64,000 nucleotides of DNA from Acanthosoma haemorrhoidale (Eukaryota > Arthropoda > Insecta > Hemiptera > Acanthosomatidae), in assembly GCA_930367205.1 (NCBI GenBank), contig CAKNEZ010000003.1, forward strand, positions 1,140,084 to 1,204,083, written 5' to 3'. The notes beneath the pieces were generated by a model. That model was given only the letters and a program-made list of their open reading frames with translations, was not told the origin of the DNA and ran no database searches. Below are positions 38,993 through 52,815 of this stretch, in pieces. Every line of letters begins with the position of its first letter. The stretch's first letter is position 1. Made by a program: the position numbers and the translations under genes.

Positions 38993-41900
38993 AAACTGAC
39001 CGAGTGTCCAGATATTATAATAGATACTTATTATCTTATAAAAGTAATTAATAATAAATAAATATCCCTGCAAGGGAAAACCATATAAAATACATCTTAC
39101 AATAAGGTTGAATGGAACTATATAGTTGCATACTTTTAAGGAAGTTAAGCTACTACATAATTATTCTGAAAAAGAAGCTGTTCTGCTTTGCCTCTGGATT
39201 TACAAAAGTGAATCAAATAATACAATTAATTTTTAAATTTCAGAAACAAAACATTCAGTCATTCTGCATTGCTTAGTTGGTCAAACACTTAAAATATAGC
39301 AAAGGAACCCAAAACATTTTCATTCTTCAATTAAACACTAGAGGCCGTAAAAGGGTCTACTAGCAAGAGTTTTTGAAAACATTTAAGAAAGCTCTCACAC
39401 GAATGTATATTATTTTCAGGGCATACGGTAATCATAATGAAATATAAAATAATAAATTATTATACTAAAAATTCATATTAATTAATGAAAGTTAAGTAAT
39501 TACTTTTACGTTACTCAACTGTAAATGAATAGAGAAAAACATAAATAATTTGCAGCAGTAAAACATTGGACACTATCTATGTGCTAACTTGAAGGCGAGA
39601 TGATAAATACATTCATAGGATAGGACCTTTCCTATTCTTTTGCTGATGCTCAACTTCATGATTAATTCTGACATATATTCTTTCTTCAATAACACACGAG
39701 TTGAGTTCAAACCATCAATTAGCCGCACGCACGGTTGGTAAATTGTAATGTTTATATGACAGTATTTCATGAATAAATGTATATTAATGACAGGGCATAC
39801 CTGATTCATATTGCGATATTTATTACATTAAACTAAAAAATTATATTCATTTATTAAATATGATTTCCTACATAACAAAGGATGAATGTTTTTCTTTCAA
39901 CTGTGGATTTACAAATGTAAAACCAAAAAATTCTACCATTTACTTGAAGTAACAAAAAGCTTAGTCACTTTTTTCATTAGCTGCTCAAGATAACAAATTT
40001 TAAAAAACAATCACAAAGAAACACTATCATTTACGTTCTGTTCCTAATGTCTTCTATCATATTTTCTATCTTCGATGAAACATACCAAGTCCAAAACTGA
40101 CCGAGTGTCCAGATATTATAATAGATACTTATTATCTTATAAAAGTAATTAATAATAAATAAATATCCTTGCAAGGGCAAACCATATAAAATACATCTTA
40201 AAATAAGGTTGAATGGAACTATATAGTTGCATACTTTTAAGGAAGTTAAGCTGCTACATAATTATTCTGAGAAAGAAGCTGTTCTCCTTTGCCTCTGGAT
40301 TTACAAAAGTAAATCAAATAATACAATTAATTTTTAAATTTCAGAAACAAAACATTCAGTCATTCTGCATTGCTTAGCTGGTCAAACACTTAAAATATAG
40401 CAAAGGAACCGAAAACATTTTCATTCTTCAATTAAACACTATAGGCCGTAAAAGGGTCTACTAGCAAGAGTTTTTGAAAAAATTTAAGAAAGCTCTCACA
40501 CGATTGTATATTATTTTTAGGGCATACGGTAATCATAATGAAATATAAAATAATAAATTATTATACTAAAAATTCATATTAATTAATGAAAGTTAAGTAA
40601 TTACTTTTACGTTACTCAACTGTAAATGAATAGAGAAAAACATAAATAATTTGCAGCAGTAAAACATTGGACACTATCTATGTGCTAACTTTAAGGCGAG
40701 ATAATAAATACATATATAGGATAGGACCTTTCCTATTCTTTTGCTGATGCTCAACTTCATGATTAATTCTGACATATATTCTTTCTTCAATAACACACGA
40801 GTTGAGTTCAAACCATCACTACCACCATATCATATCATATCAAACCAAAATAACACACCATCAAACCAAAAAAAAAAAATCAAAGCACGCACGGTTGGTA
40901 AATTGTAATGTTTATATGACAGTATTTCATGAATAAATGTATATTAATGACAGGGCATACCTGATTCATATTGCGATATTTATTACATTAAACTAAAAAA
41001 TTATATTCATTTATTAAATATGATTTCCTACATAACAAAGGATGAATGTTTTTCTTTCAACTGTGGATTTACAAATGTAAAACCAAAAAATTCTACCATT
41101 TACTTGAAGTAACAAAAAGCTTAGTCACTTTTTTCATTAGCTGCTCAAGATAACAAATTTTAAAAAACAATCACAAAGAAACACTATCATTTACGTTCTG
41201 TTCCTAATGTCTTCTATCATATTTTCTATCTTCGATGAAACATACCAAGTCCAAAACTGACCGAGTGTCCAGATATTATAATAGATACTTATTATCTTAT
41301 AAAAGTAATTAATAATAAATAAATATCCCTGCAAGGGAAAACCATATAAAATACATCTTACAATAAGGTTGAATGGAACTATATAGTTGCATACTTTTAA
41401 GGAAGTTAAGCTACTACATAATTATTCTGAAAAAGAAGCTGTTCTGCTTTGCCTCTGGATTTACAAAAGTGAATCAAATAATACAATTAATTTTTAAATT
41501 TCAGAAACAAAACATTCAGTCATTCTGCATTGCTTAGTTGGTCAAACACTTAAAATATAGCAAAGGAACCCAAAACATTTTCATTCTTCAATTAAACACT
41601 AGAGGCCGTAAAAGGGTCTACTAGCAAGAGTTTTTGAAAACATTTAAGAAAGCTCTCACACGAATGTATATTATTTTCAGGGCATACGGTAATCATAATG
41701 AAATATAAAATAATAAATTATTATACTAAAAATTCATATTAATTAATGAAAGTTAAGTAATTACTTTTACGTTACTCAACTGTAAATGAATAGAGAAAAA
41801 CATAAATAATTTGCAGCAGTAAAACATTGGACACTATCTATGTGCTAACTTGAAGGCGAGATGATAAATACATTCATAGGATAGGACCTTTCCTATTCTT

Positions 41901-44900
41901 TTGCTGATGCTCAACTTCATGATTAATTCTGACATATATTCTTTCTTCAATAACACACGAGTTGAGTTCAAACCATCAATTAGCCGCACGCACGGTTGGT
42001 AAATTGTAATGTTTATATGACAGTATTTCATGAATAAATGTATATTAATGACAGGGCATACCTGATTCATATTGCGATATTTATTACATTAAACTAAAAA
42101 ATTATATTCATTTATTAAATATGATTTCCTACATAACAAAGGATGAATGTTTTTCTTTCAACTGTGGATTTACAAATGTAAAACCAAAAAATTCTACCAT
42201 TTACTTGAAGTAACAAAAAGCTTAGTCACTTTTTTCATTAGCTGCTCAAGATAACAAATTTTAAAAAACAATCACAAAGAAACACTATCATTTACGTTCT
42301 GTTCCTAATGTCTTCTATCATATTTTCTATCTTCGATGAAACATACCAAGTCCAAAACTGACCGAGTGTCCAGATATTATAATAGATACTTATTATCTTA
42401 TAAAAGTAATTAATAATAAATAAATATCCCTGCAAGGGAAAACCATATAAAATACATCTTACAATAAGGTTGAATGGAACTATATAGTTGCATACTTTTA
42501 AGGAAGTTAAGCTACTACATAATTATTCTGAGAAAGAAGCTGTTCTGCTTTGCCTCTGGATTTACAAAAGTGAATCAAATAATACAATTAATTTTTAAAT
42601 TTCAGAAACAAAACATTCAGTCATTCTGCATTGCTTAGTTGGTCAAACACTTAAAATATAGACAAGGAACCCAAAACATTTTCATTCTTCAATTAAACAC
42701 TAGAGGCCGTAAAAGGGTCTACTAGCAAGAGTTTTTGAAAACATTTAAGAAAGCTCTCACACGAATGTATATTATTTTCAGGGCATACGGTAATCATAAT
42801 GAAATATAAAATAATAAATTATTATACTAAAAATTCATATTGATTAATGAAAGTTAAGTAATTACTTTTACGTTACTCAACTGTAAATGAATAGAGAAAA
42901 ACATAAATAATTTGCAGCAGTAAAACATTGGACACTATCTATGTGCTAACTTGAAGGCGAGATGATAAATACATTCATAGGATAGGACCTTTCCTATTCT
43001 TTTGCTGATGCTCAACTTCATGATTAATTCTGACATATATTCTTTCTTCAATAACACACGAGTTGAGTTCAAACCATCAATTAGCCGCACGCACGGTTGG
43101 TAAATTGTAATGTTTATATGACAGTATTTCATGAATAAATGTATATTAATGACAGGGCATACCTGATTCATATTGCGATATTTATTACATTAAACTAAAA
43201 AATTATATTCATTTATTAAATATGATTTCCTACATAACAAAGGATGAATGTTTTTCTTTCAACTGTGGATTTACAAATGTAAAACCAAAAAATTCTACCA
43301 TTTACTTGAAGTAACAAAAAGCTTAGTCACTTTTTTCATTAGCTGCTCAAGATAACAAATTTTAAAAAACAATCACAAAGAAACACTATCATTTACGTTC
43401 TGTTCCTAATGTCTTCTATCATATTTTCTATCTTCGATGAAACATACCAAGTCCAAAACTGACCGAGTGTCCAGATATTATAATAGATACTTATTATCTT
43501 ATAAAAGTAATTAATAATAAATAAATATCCCTGCAAGGGAAAACCATATAAAATACATCTTACAATAAGGTTGAATGGAACTATATAGTTGCATACTTTT
43601 AAGGAAGTTAAGCTACTACATAATTATTCTGAGAAAGAAGCTGTTCTGCTTTGCCTCTGGATTTACAAAAGTAAATCAAATAATACAATTAATTTTTAAA
43701 TTTCAGAAACAAAACATTCAGTCATTCTGCATTGCTTAGTTGGTCAAACACTTAAAATATAGCAAAGGAACCCAAAACATTTTCATTCTTCAATTAAACA
43801 CTAGAGGCCGTAAAAGGGTCTACTAGCAAGAGTTTTTGAAAACATTTAAGAAAGCTCTCACACGAATGTATATTATTTTCAGGGCATACGGTAATCATAA
43901 TGAAATATAAAATAATAAATTATTATACTAAAAATTCATATTCATTAATGAAAGTTAAGTAATTACTTTTACGTTACTCAACTGTAAATGAATAGAGAAA
44001 AACATAAATAATTTGCAGCAGTAAAACATTGGACACTATCTATGTGCTAACTTGAAGGCGAGATGATAAATACATTCATAGGATAGGACCTTTCCTATTC
44101 TTTTGCTGATGCTCAACTTCATGATTAATTCTGACATATATTCTTTCTTCAATAACACACGAGTTGAGTTCAAACCATCAATTAGCCGCACGCACGGTTG
44201 GTAAATTGTAATGTTTATATGACAGTATTTCATGAATAAATGTATATTAATGACAGGGCATACCTGATTCATATTGCGATATTTATTACATTAAACTAAA
44301 AAATTATATTCATTTATTAAATATGATTTCCTACATAACAAAGGATGAATGTTTTTCTTTCAACTGTGGATTTACAAATGTAAAACCAAAAAATTCTACC
44401 ATTTACTTGAAGTAACAAAAAGCTTAGTCACTTTTTTCATTAGCTGCTCAAGATAACAAATTTTAAAAAACAATCACAAAGAAACACTATCATTTACGTT
44501 CTGTTCCTAATGTCTTCTATCATATTTTCTATCTTCGATGAAACATACCAAGTCCAAAACTGACCGAGTGTCCAGATATTATAATAGATACTTATTATCT
44601 TATAAAAGTAATTAATAATAAATAAATATCCCTGCAAGGGAAAACCATATAAAATACATCTTACAATAAGGTTGAATGGAACTATATAGTTGCATACTTT
44701 TAAGGAAGTTAAGCTACTACATAATTATTCTGAGAAAGAAGCTGTTCTGCTTTGCCTCTGGATTTACAAAAGTGAATCAAATAATACAATTAATTTTTAA
44801 ATTTCAGAAACAAAACATTCAGTCATTCTGCATTGCTTAGTTGGTCAAACACTTAAAATATAGCAAAGGAACCCAAAACATTTTCATTCTTCAATTAAAC

Positions 44901-46758
44901 ACTAGAGGCCGTAAAAGGGTCTACTAGCAAGAGTTTTTGAAAACATTTAAGAAAGCTCTCACACGAATGTATATTATTTTCAGGGCATACGGTAATCATA
45001 ATGAAATATAAAATAATAAATTATTATACTAAAAATTCATATTGATTAATGAAAGTTAAGTAATTACTTTTACGTTACTCAACTGTAAATGAATAGAGAA
45101 AAACATAAATAATTTGCAGCAGTAAAACATTGGACACTATCTATGTGCTAACTTGAAGGCGAGATGATAAATACATTCATAGGATAGGACCTTTCCTATT
45201 CTTTTGCTGATGCTCAACTTCATGATTAATTCTGACATATATTCTTTCTTCAATAACACACGAGTTGAGTTCAAACCATCAATTAGCCGCACGCACGGTT
45301 GGTAAATTGTAATGTTTATATGACAGTATTTCATGAATAAATGTATATTAATGACAGGGCATACCTGATTCATATTGCGATATTTATTACATTAAACTAA
45401 AAAATTATATTCATTTATTAAATATGATTTCCTACATAACAAAGGATGAATGTTTTTCTTTCAACTGTGGATTTACAAATGTAAAACCAAAAAATTCTAC
45501 CATTTACTTGAAGTAACAAAAAGCTTAGTCACTTTTTTCATTAGCTGCTCAAGATAACAAATTTTAAAAAACAATCACAAAGAAACACTATCATTTACGT
45601 TCTGTTCCTAATGTCTTCTATCATATTTTCTATCTTCGATGAAACATACCAAGTCCAAAACTGACCGAGTGTCCAGATATTATAATAGATACTTATTATC
45701 TTATAAAAGTAATTAATAATAAATAAATATCCCTGCAAGGGAAAACCATATAAAATACATCTTACAATAAGGTTGAATGGAACTATATAGTTGCATACTT
45801 TTAAGGAAGTTAAGCTACTACATAATTATTCTGAGAAAGAAGCTGTTCTGCTTTGCCTCTGGATTTACAAAAGTAAATCAAATAATACAATTAATTTTTA
45901 AATTTCAGAAACAAAACATTCAGTCATTCTGCATTGCTTAGTTGGTCAAACACTTAAAATATAGCAAAGGAACCCAAAACATTTTCATTCTTCAATTAAA
46001 CACTAGAGGCCGTAAAAGGGTCTACTAGCAAGAGTTTTTGAAAACATTTAAGAAAGCTCTCACACGAATGTATATTATTTTCAGGGCATACGGTAATCAT
46101 AATGAAATATAAAATAATAAATTATTATACTAAAAATTCATATTAATTAATGAAAGTTAAGTAATTACTTTTACGTTACTCAACTGTAAATGAATAGAGA
46201 AAAACATAAATAATTTGCAGCAGTAAAACATTGGACACTATCTATGTGCTAACTTGAAGGCGAGATGATAAATACATTCATAGGATAGGACCTTTCCTAT
46301 TCTTTTGCTGATGCTCAACTTCATGATTAATTCTGACATATATTCTTTCTTCAATAACACACGAGTTGAGTTCAAACCATCAATTAGCCGCACGCACGGT
46401 TGGTAAATTGTAATGTTTATATGACAGTATTTCATGAATAAATGTATATTAATGACAGGGCATACCTGATTCATATTGCGATATTTATTACATTAAACTA
46501 AAAAATTATATTCATTTATTAAATATGATTTCCTACATAACAAAGGATGAATGTTTTTCTTTCAACTGTGGATTTACAAATGTAAAACCAAAAAATTCTA
46601 CCATTTACTTGAAGTAACAAAAAGCTTAGTCACTTTTTTCATTAGCTGCTCAAGATAACAAATTTTAAAAAACAATCACAAAGAAACACTATCATTTACG
46701 TTCTGTTCCTAATGTCTTCTATCATATTTTCTATCTTCGATGAAACATACCAAGTCCA
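38993..46758 (+). repeat. Family C satellite run with one A/C chimera
   Basis: Monomers at 38993, 41254, 42355, 43456, 44557 and 45658 share tatccctgcaagggaaaacc, cttacaataagg, aagctactac, gaacccaaaac, cttgaaggcg and cctaatgtc. The monomer at 40094 has family A bases in its first half. Small differences (ttgattaat at 42355 and 44557, ttcattaat at 43456, aagtgaatc against aagtaaatc) show short-range duplication of non-adjacent neighbours. Confidence 0.85.
40819..40884 (+). other. 66-bp low-complexity insertion replacing 7 bp inside a satellite monomer
   Basis: Between accatca and gcacgcacgg the usual 7 bases are replaced by 66 bases: a TATCA microsatellite-like run, a partial copy of the neighbouring upstream bases (aataacacac, atcaaacc) and an A12 run. 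This looks like template-switching or slippage repair. It is unique in the window. Confidence 0.9.
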
Positions 46759-47859
46759 AAACTGACCGAGTGTCCAGATATTATAATAGATACTTATTAT
46801 CTTATAAAAGTAATTAATAATAAATAAATATCCTTGCAAGGGCAAACCATATAAAATACATCTTAAAATAAGGTTGAATGGAACTATATAGTTGCATACT
46901 TTTAAGGAAGTTAAGCTGCTACATAATTATTCTGAGAAAGAAGCTGTTCTCCTTTGCCTCTGGATTTACAAAAGTAAATCAAATAATACAATTAATTTTT
47001 AAATTTCAGAAACAAAACATTCAGTCATTCTGCATTGCTTAGTTGGTCAAACACTTAAAATATAGCAAAGGAACCCAAAACATTTTCATTCTTCAATTAA
47101 ACACTAGAGGCCGTAAAAGGGTCTACTAGCAAGAGTTTTTGAAAACATTTAAGAAAGCTCTCACACGAATGTATATTATTTTCAGGGCATACGGTAATCA
47201 TAATGAAATATAAAATAATAAATTATTATACTAAAAATTCATATTAATTAATGAAAGTTAAGTAATTACTTTTACGTTACTCAACTGTAAATGAATAGAG
47301 AAAAACATAAATAATTTGCAGCAGTAAAACATTGGACACTATCTATGTGCTAACTTGAAGGCGAGATGATAAATACATTCATAGGATAGGACCTTTCCTA
47401 TTCTTTTGCTGATGCTCAACTTCATGATTAATTCTGACATATATTCTTTCTTCAATAACACACGAGTTGAGTTCAAACCATCAATTAGCCGCACGCACGG
47501 TTGGTAAATTGTAATGTTTATATGACAGTATTTCATGAATAAATGTATATTAATGACAGGGCATACCTGATTCATATTGCGATATTTATTACATTAAACT
47601 AAAAAATTATATTCATTTATTAAATATGATTTCCTACATAACAAAGGATGAATGTTTTTCTTTCAACTGTGGATTTACAAATGTAAAACCAAAAAATTCT
47701 ACCATTTACTTGAAGTAACAAAAAGCTTAGTCACTTTTTTCATTAGCTGCTCAAGATAACAAATTTTAAAAAACAATTACAAAGAAACACTATCATTTAC
47801 GTTCTGTTCCTATTGTCTTCTATCATATTTTCTATCTTCGATGAAACATACCAAGTCCA
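46759..47859 (+). repeat. Chimeric A/C satellite monomer
   Basis: The first third is family A (ccttgcaagggcaaacc, cttaaaataagg, aagctgctac). From about 47056 it is family C (cttaaaatatag, gaacccaaaac, cttgaaggcg). It ends with family A bases (caattacaaag, cctattgtc). Confidence 0.75.
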
Positions 47860-48702
47860 AAACTGACCGAGTGTCCAGATATTATAATAGATACTTATTA
47901 TCTTATAAAAGTAATTAATAATAAATAAATATCCTTGCAAGGGCAAACCATATAAAATACATCTTAAAATAAGGTTGAATGGAACTATATAGTTGCATAC
48001 TTTTAAGGAAGTTAAGCTGCTACATAATTATTCTGAGAAAGAAGCTGTTCTCCTTTGCCTCTGGATTTACAAAAGTAAATCAAATAATACAATTAATTTT
48101 TAAATTTCAGAAACAAAACATTCGGTCATTCTGCATTGCTTAGTTGGTCAAACACTTATAATATAGCAAAGGAACCGAAAACATTTTCATTCTTCAATTA
48201 AACACTATAGGCCGTAAAAGGGTCTACTAGCAAGAGTTTTTGAAAAAATTTAAGAAAGCTCTCACACGATTGTATATTATTTTTAGGGCATACGGTAATC
48301 ATAATGAAATATAAAATAATAAATTATTATACTAAAAATTCATATTAATTAATGAAAGTTAAGTAATTACTTTTACGTTACTCAACTGTAAATGAATAGA
48401 GAAAAACATAAATAATTTGCAGCAGTAAAACATTGGACACTATCTATGTGCTAACTTTAAGGCGAGATGATAAATACATTCATAGGATAGGACCTTTCCT
48501 ATTCTTTTGCTGATGCTCAACTTCATGATTAATTCTGACATATATTCTTTCTTCAATAACACACGAGTTGAGTTTAAACCATCAATTAGCAGCACGCACC
48601 AATTACCATTTACTTGAAGTAACAAAAAGCTTAGTCACTTTTTTCATTAGCTGCTCAACATAACAATAACAATTTAAAAAAACAATCACAAAGAAACACT
48701 AT
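47860..48702 (+). repeat. Truncated satellite monomer at the LTR junction, copy 3
   Basis: Same deletion and end point as copies 1 and 2. Its first half differs from theirs (atagatact, cattcggtcattctgc), so the shared duplicated block starts inside this monomer. Confidence 0.88.
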
Positions 48703-49585
48703 TGTGGAAGAAGGGGCTAGTAAAATTACGTCGCCGAACTTCTGTCCCTTGCAAATTACCGGCTGTGAAATTCAGAAAAAAAGTTCAAGAATGTGTGCCT
48801 GCATTTTCCCAGAAAAACAACAAAAAACAAGATTGTGTACACAAAATATAATTGAGGAAAGATTATACAAAAAAACTAAAATTATAAACTAGCAATACAT
48901 ATGTAATGATCGTATATATAAACAAAAAAAAAAAGTAATGTTAGCAACTGGGTTAGTAATTTAAAAATAAAATGAAAGAAACGTAGATAACAAAAACATA
49001 AATGTCTTTACGCTTTAATATAAATGAAAATGGATTAAATCCTATATTTACTAAATTTAACAGTGTCAATCACTAAAAGTCAATAGCCTTCTGTTCTTGC
49101 AAGTAAAAGGATGGTGTGAGCTGAATCCGGAGATAACTGGTGTATGTACTAGCAAAATAACCTCTTACCGGAGATCCCAAAGTGGAGAAGAAAAAATTCT
49201 TCTCGATGTTCACTCTCCAAACAATTGGTAGCGTGGGTGGGTGGTGGATATACGGTGTACAGTCAGCGATGAAGAAGTAGTGTGAATGTGGGGTCAACAT
49301 CAATCATAAAACTTCCAAGCGTCCTTCTTCGTTCGCAACTTTCAGGGAACTGAGCCAGTAATTCGATGACGATCGGAGTTGATCCGCCATTCCAAAACAA
49401 ATGCCGATCGCCTTAGAGGTCACCTTATCACTTGCTTAGACGTACACAACCTTAATTCCTAATTATACATCTCAATACAACAAAATATTACAATCTTGTT
49501 TTTTTTCTTTTAACAAATAAAATAAAATTAATCGTTATAATTACGAGAGTGAAAAAAAATAATAAAAAATAATTGGGACCCAACA
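48703..49585 (-). repeat. 3' LTR of BEL/Pao copy 3
   Basis: 883 bp, the same ends as copy 2, with one base change at 49059. Confidence 0.8.
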
Positions 49586-49632
49586 TACCGCCCACCAAAT
49601 TTGCGCAGAAAATTTCCAGGTAGATTAACACA

Positions 49633-49960
49633 CTATGGAGGTAACAATGGAGCTAGGCGCGAAACGGAACGGGTATACTCGTTTGTAGAGGTTTTCACCT
49701 TTACTACCCTGACAATCCCGTCTTGTCCAGGAAAAACTTCTTTAATGCGCCCTACAGGCCAACTGAGGGGAGGTACATTAGGGTCAATAAGAAGCACAAG
49801 TGTGCCGATATTTACATTTGCCGATTCAGTAGTCCATTTACTACGTTGTTGTAGGCAATGTAAGTAGTCCCGTCGCCATTGTTTCCAAATATTGCCTATG
49901 CAGCGATGAATGAGATTCCATCTCGAGATTGGATGGCGCGATTGACTCTTGTTCTGGCAG
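49633..49960 (-). pseudogene. pol: BEL/Pao integrase C-terminal segment, copy 3
   Basis: Same translation and frame lesion as the other copies, ending at 49633. Confidence 0.85.
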
Positions 49961-50263
49961 AGCAACTAGAGGGGCACCAATCAGGAAATTAACCGGCGTC
50001 AAGACATCCAAGTCTTCTGGTGATGATGAAATAGGATGCATGGGTCGAGAATTCAAAATCGCTTCTATGCGATTTGCGATGGTGGAGAGTTCTTCAAACG
50101 TAAGGGATTGGCAATCCATTACTCTCCTAAGGTGGTACTTAAACGACTTCACACCAGCCTCCCACAAACCACCGAAATGAGGTGCGAATGGAGGGATAAA
50201 ACTCCATTTCATTTCTCGATTGACGAAGTAGTTTTCGATGTCCTTTTTCAGGGAGTAGGTATT
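49841..50263 (-). pseudogene. pol: BEL/Pao integrase core, second part, copy 3
   Basis: Identical in translation to copy 2, with the catalytic Glu in GGLWEAG. It is bounded upstream by the shared TGA at 50264. Confidence 0.88.
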
Positions 50264-51540
50264 TCACCAGGAGTATAGCTCTTTTAAATGTCGTGACGCT
50301 CCTACAAAATTTGTTCCATTATCGGAGAACATTCTGCTGGGTAGTCCTCTTCGAGCTATAAATCTGTCTAAACAGGCTAAGAAAGCTACTGTTGTCGATT
50401 GCGACACGATCTCAATGTGCAACGCCTTTGTGCTCATGCACACAAATAAGCAGGCATACGCTTTGCCGAGGGCAGCCTTACGGTGAGAGGATTCACGGAT
50501 TGAGAATGGACCAGCGAAATCAATCCCGACATTCATAAAGGGTCGGCCTTGGTCGAATCTTGACATTGGCAAATTTCCCATGTAAGGTATGTAAGGTCTT
50601 ACTTTTAGGCGATGGCATTTCAAACATCGGTGAATTCGAGTGCGTATCAGACGTCTTGCTGAAATAATCCAATAATGATGACGTAGTATTGAATGGAGGA
50701 GCTGATGTCCAGCATGTAAATAAACAATATGGTAGTGGTCGACAAGTAGTTCCACAAAATGTGATTTAGTGGGTAACAACATGGGATGTTTAGCATCATA
50801 ATTTATAGGGGCATTACTGAGGCGACCGCCCACCCTGTACACTCCACGAGAATCGATGAAAACGGATAATGATTTTAGCGATGTTATAAGAGAAGGTTTG
50901 GAGCTTACAGAGGGGAAATGATGTCTTTGAACTATTTTCACCAAGGTGTGAGTAGCTTGACGAAGTTCCTCTAAGCTTAATTGACCTTTTCTCTTGGTTG
51001 AATGAGGGCGAGAATTTACGATAAAGCGTTGGACATATGCAAGTACTCTAATTAATTTGGAATAGGATGAGAATTTTTCAATAACTTCAAATAAAGACGA
51101 TGCATTGGTTGTGGTAGCCACGATAGTACAAACTAGTTTTGTCTCAGGTAAGTCTGAACAATTCGATGATTTTGTTGGCTTAGTTAATGGCCATTCCGAC
51201 AATGGTTTCTTCATCCAGTCAGGTCCCTTCCACCAAACTGAATGATTGACCAAGTCTGATGGAGAAGTTCCCCGAGACGCAATGTCGGCGGCATTATCTT
51301 CTGAACGAATGTGATGCCAATTAGGGAGAAAAGAGTTATCTAAAATTTTCACTATTCGATTGGCCACAAATGTTTTCAGTTGATGGACAGGTGTTTTTAA
51401 CCACGATAAAACGGTGGAAGAATCAGACAACAAGAAAATAGAGGTTGGTTTTAATCGTTGTATAATGAGTTGAACAGATCGCAAAAGGTTGACAAGAAGT
51501 AGAGCAGCGCATAGTTCAAGCCTTGGAATTGAGAGGGTTT
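50264..51540 (-). pseudogene. pol: BEL/Pao RNase H end and integrase zinc/core, copy 3
   Basis: As the other copies, with one private replacement (ETKLVCT instead of ETKPVCT, base 51135) outside the catalytic motifs. Confidence 0.92.
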
Positions 51541-52815
51541 TAATGGAGCTAATCGGGTTTTAGCGATCATCAGATGGGAGTCTGCTCTTTCCAATTGATC
51601 CTGAGAACGAAGATAGAGAACTGCCCCATAACCTAAAGAAGATGCGTCAGCGAATCCCACAACAGACATCTCTGCTGGGGAGTGTGGTTTAAGACCACGG
51701 GGAATCTTAATAGCTTCTAATTGCGCCAGATCTTTAAAGAGTATTTCCCAGGACTTGGAAATAGCAGGTGGGTCATCCCAGTCGAGTTTTTCTGACCATA
51801 ATAGTTGAAGAATCGCCTTTGCTTTGAAGATAACTGGGGCGCAATATCCTAAAGGATCATACATCCTGGCAATAGTTGAAAGGATGTCTCGTTTAGTTAA
51901 AACCAAATCTCTTGAGTGTATTCGATAGGTAAAATTATCCTGTTGAGGATCCCACTGCATTCCGAGTATTTTCACCACGTTATCTTCCAAACTAGCTAAG
52001 GAGATCATGGGTTTCGGCTCATTCACCAAAACTGGTTCTAAGAGCTCCGTTGCATTGCTGCACCACTTTTTCAATTGAAAACCTCCTCGACTCATCAAGG
52101 CTACGAGTTCTCTTTGAAGTGCCTGTGCCTCTTCCAACGTATCAGCACCAGTCAATAAATCGTCAACATACATTTTCTTTAACAATGCTCGAGACGCATT
52201 AGGAAACTTGTTTCCATCATCTGCTACGAGTTGTTGTATTACTCGAATTGCTAAAAAGGGAGAACATGAAAGTCCGAACGGTAAACAATTAAATTCGAAT
52301 TCGGCTAGGTGATCGAAACTTTCAGCTCTAAAAAATAAATGAAGATATGAACGATCCTCTGGGGCAATCAAAATCTGCAAATATATTTGACAGATATCGG
52401 CTGTCATAACTATTTGCGGTAATCGAAATTTCAACAATACATCTGTGATCTCAGGTTGCAGTTTAGGACCACAAAGTAGGTAGTCATTGAGGGATCCATT
52501 AACGGTAGTAGCCGAACCATCAAAAACTATACGCAATTTGGTACTTGTGCTCTTTTTTAATACACAGTGGTGCGGGAGAAAATATTTCCCCGTTTGAGAA
52601 CTGGGTGATAAATAACATTTTTTTAAATATTCTTCGAAAACCTTTCCATATTCCAATTTTAGGGATGGTTCTCGTTCAAATTTCGTTTCCAAGTTTTTAA
52701 AACGTTTTAAGGCCATGAACCTGGAGCTTTCTAAGTTGAGAGGTTGCGTTTTAAAGGGTAAACGGACCCTGTATCTACCGGAGGGAGTTCGAGAGTGAGT
52801 CCTTTTAAAATGATC
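51451..52815 (-). pseudogene. pol: BEL/Pao reverse transcriptase and RNase H segment, copy 3
   Basis: Identical in translation to copy 2, including Ser at residue 351 from the Met at 52716 and intact YVDD. It follows the shared TAG at 52816. Confidence 0.93.

Larger units (their letters stand above)
37753..48702 (+). repeat. Satellite array block 3, nine full monomers, partial at each end
   Basis: Full monomer starts are 37892, 38993, 40094 (1,160 bp with an insertion), 41254, 42355, 43456, 44557, 45658 and 46759, with a truncated monomer at 47860-48702. This block is 1,161 bp longer than block 2: exactly one monomer, plus the 59-bp net insertion, plus one base missing in the 23345 monomer. 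Most monomers are family C. Confidence 0.95.
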
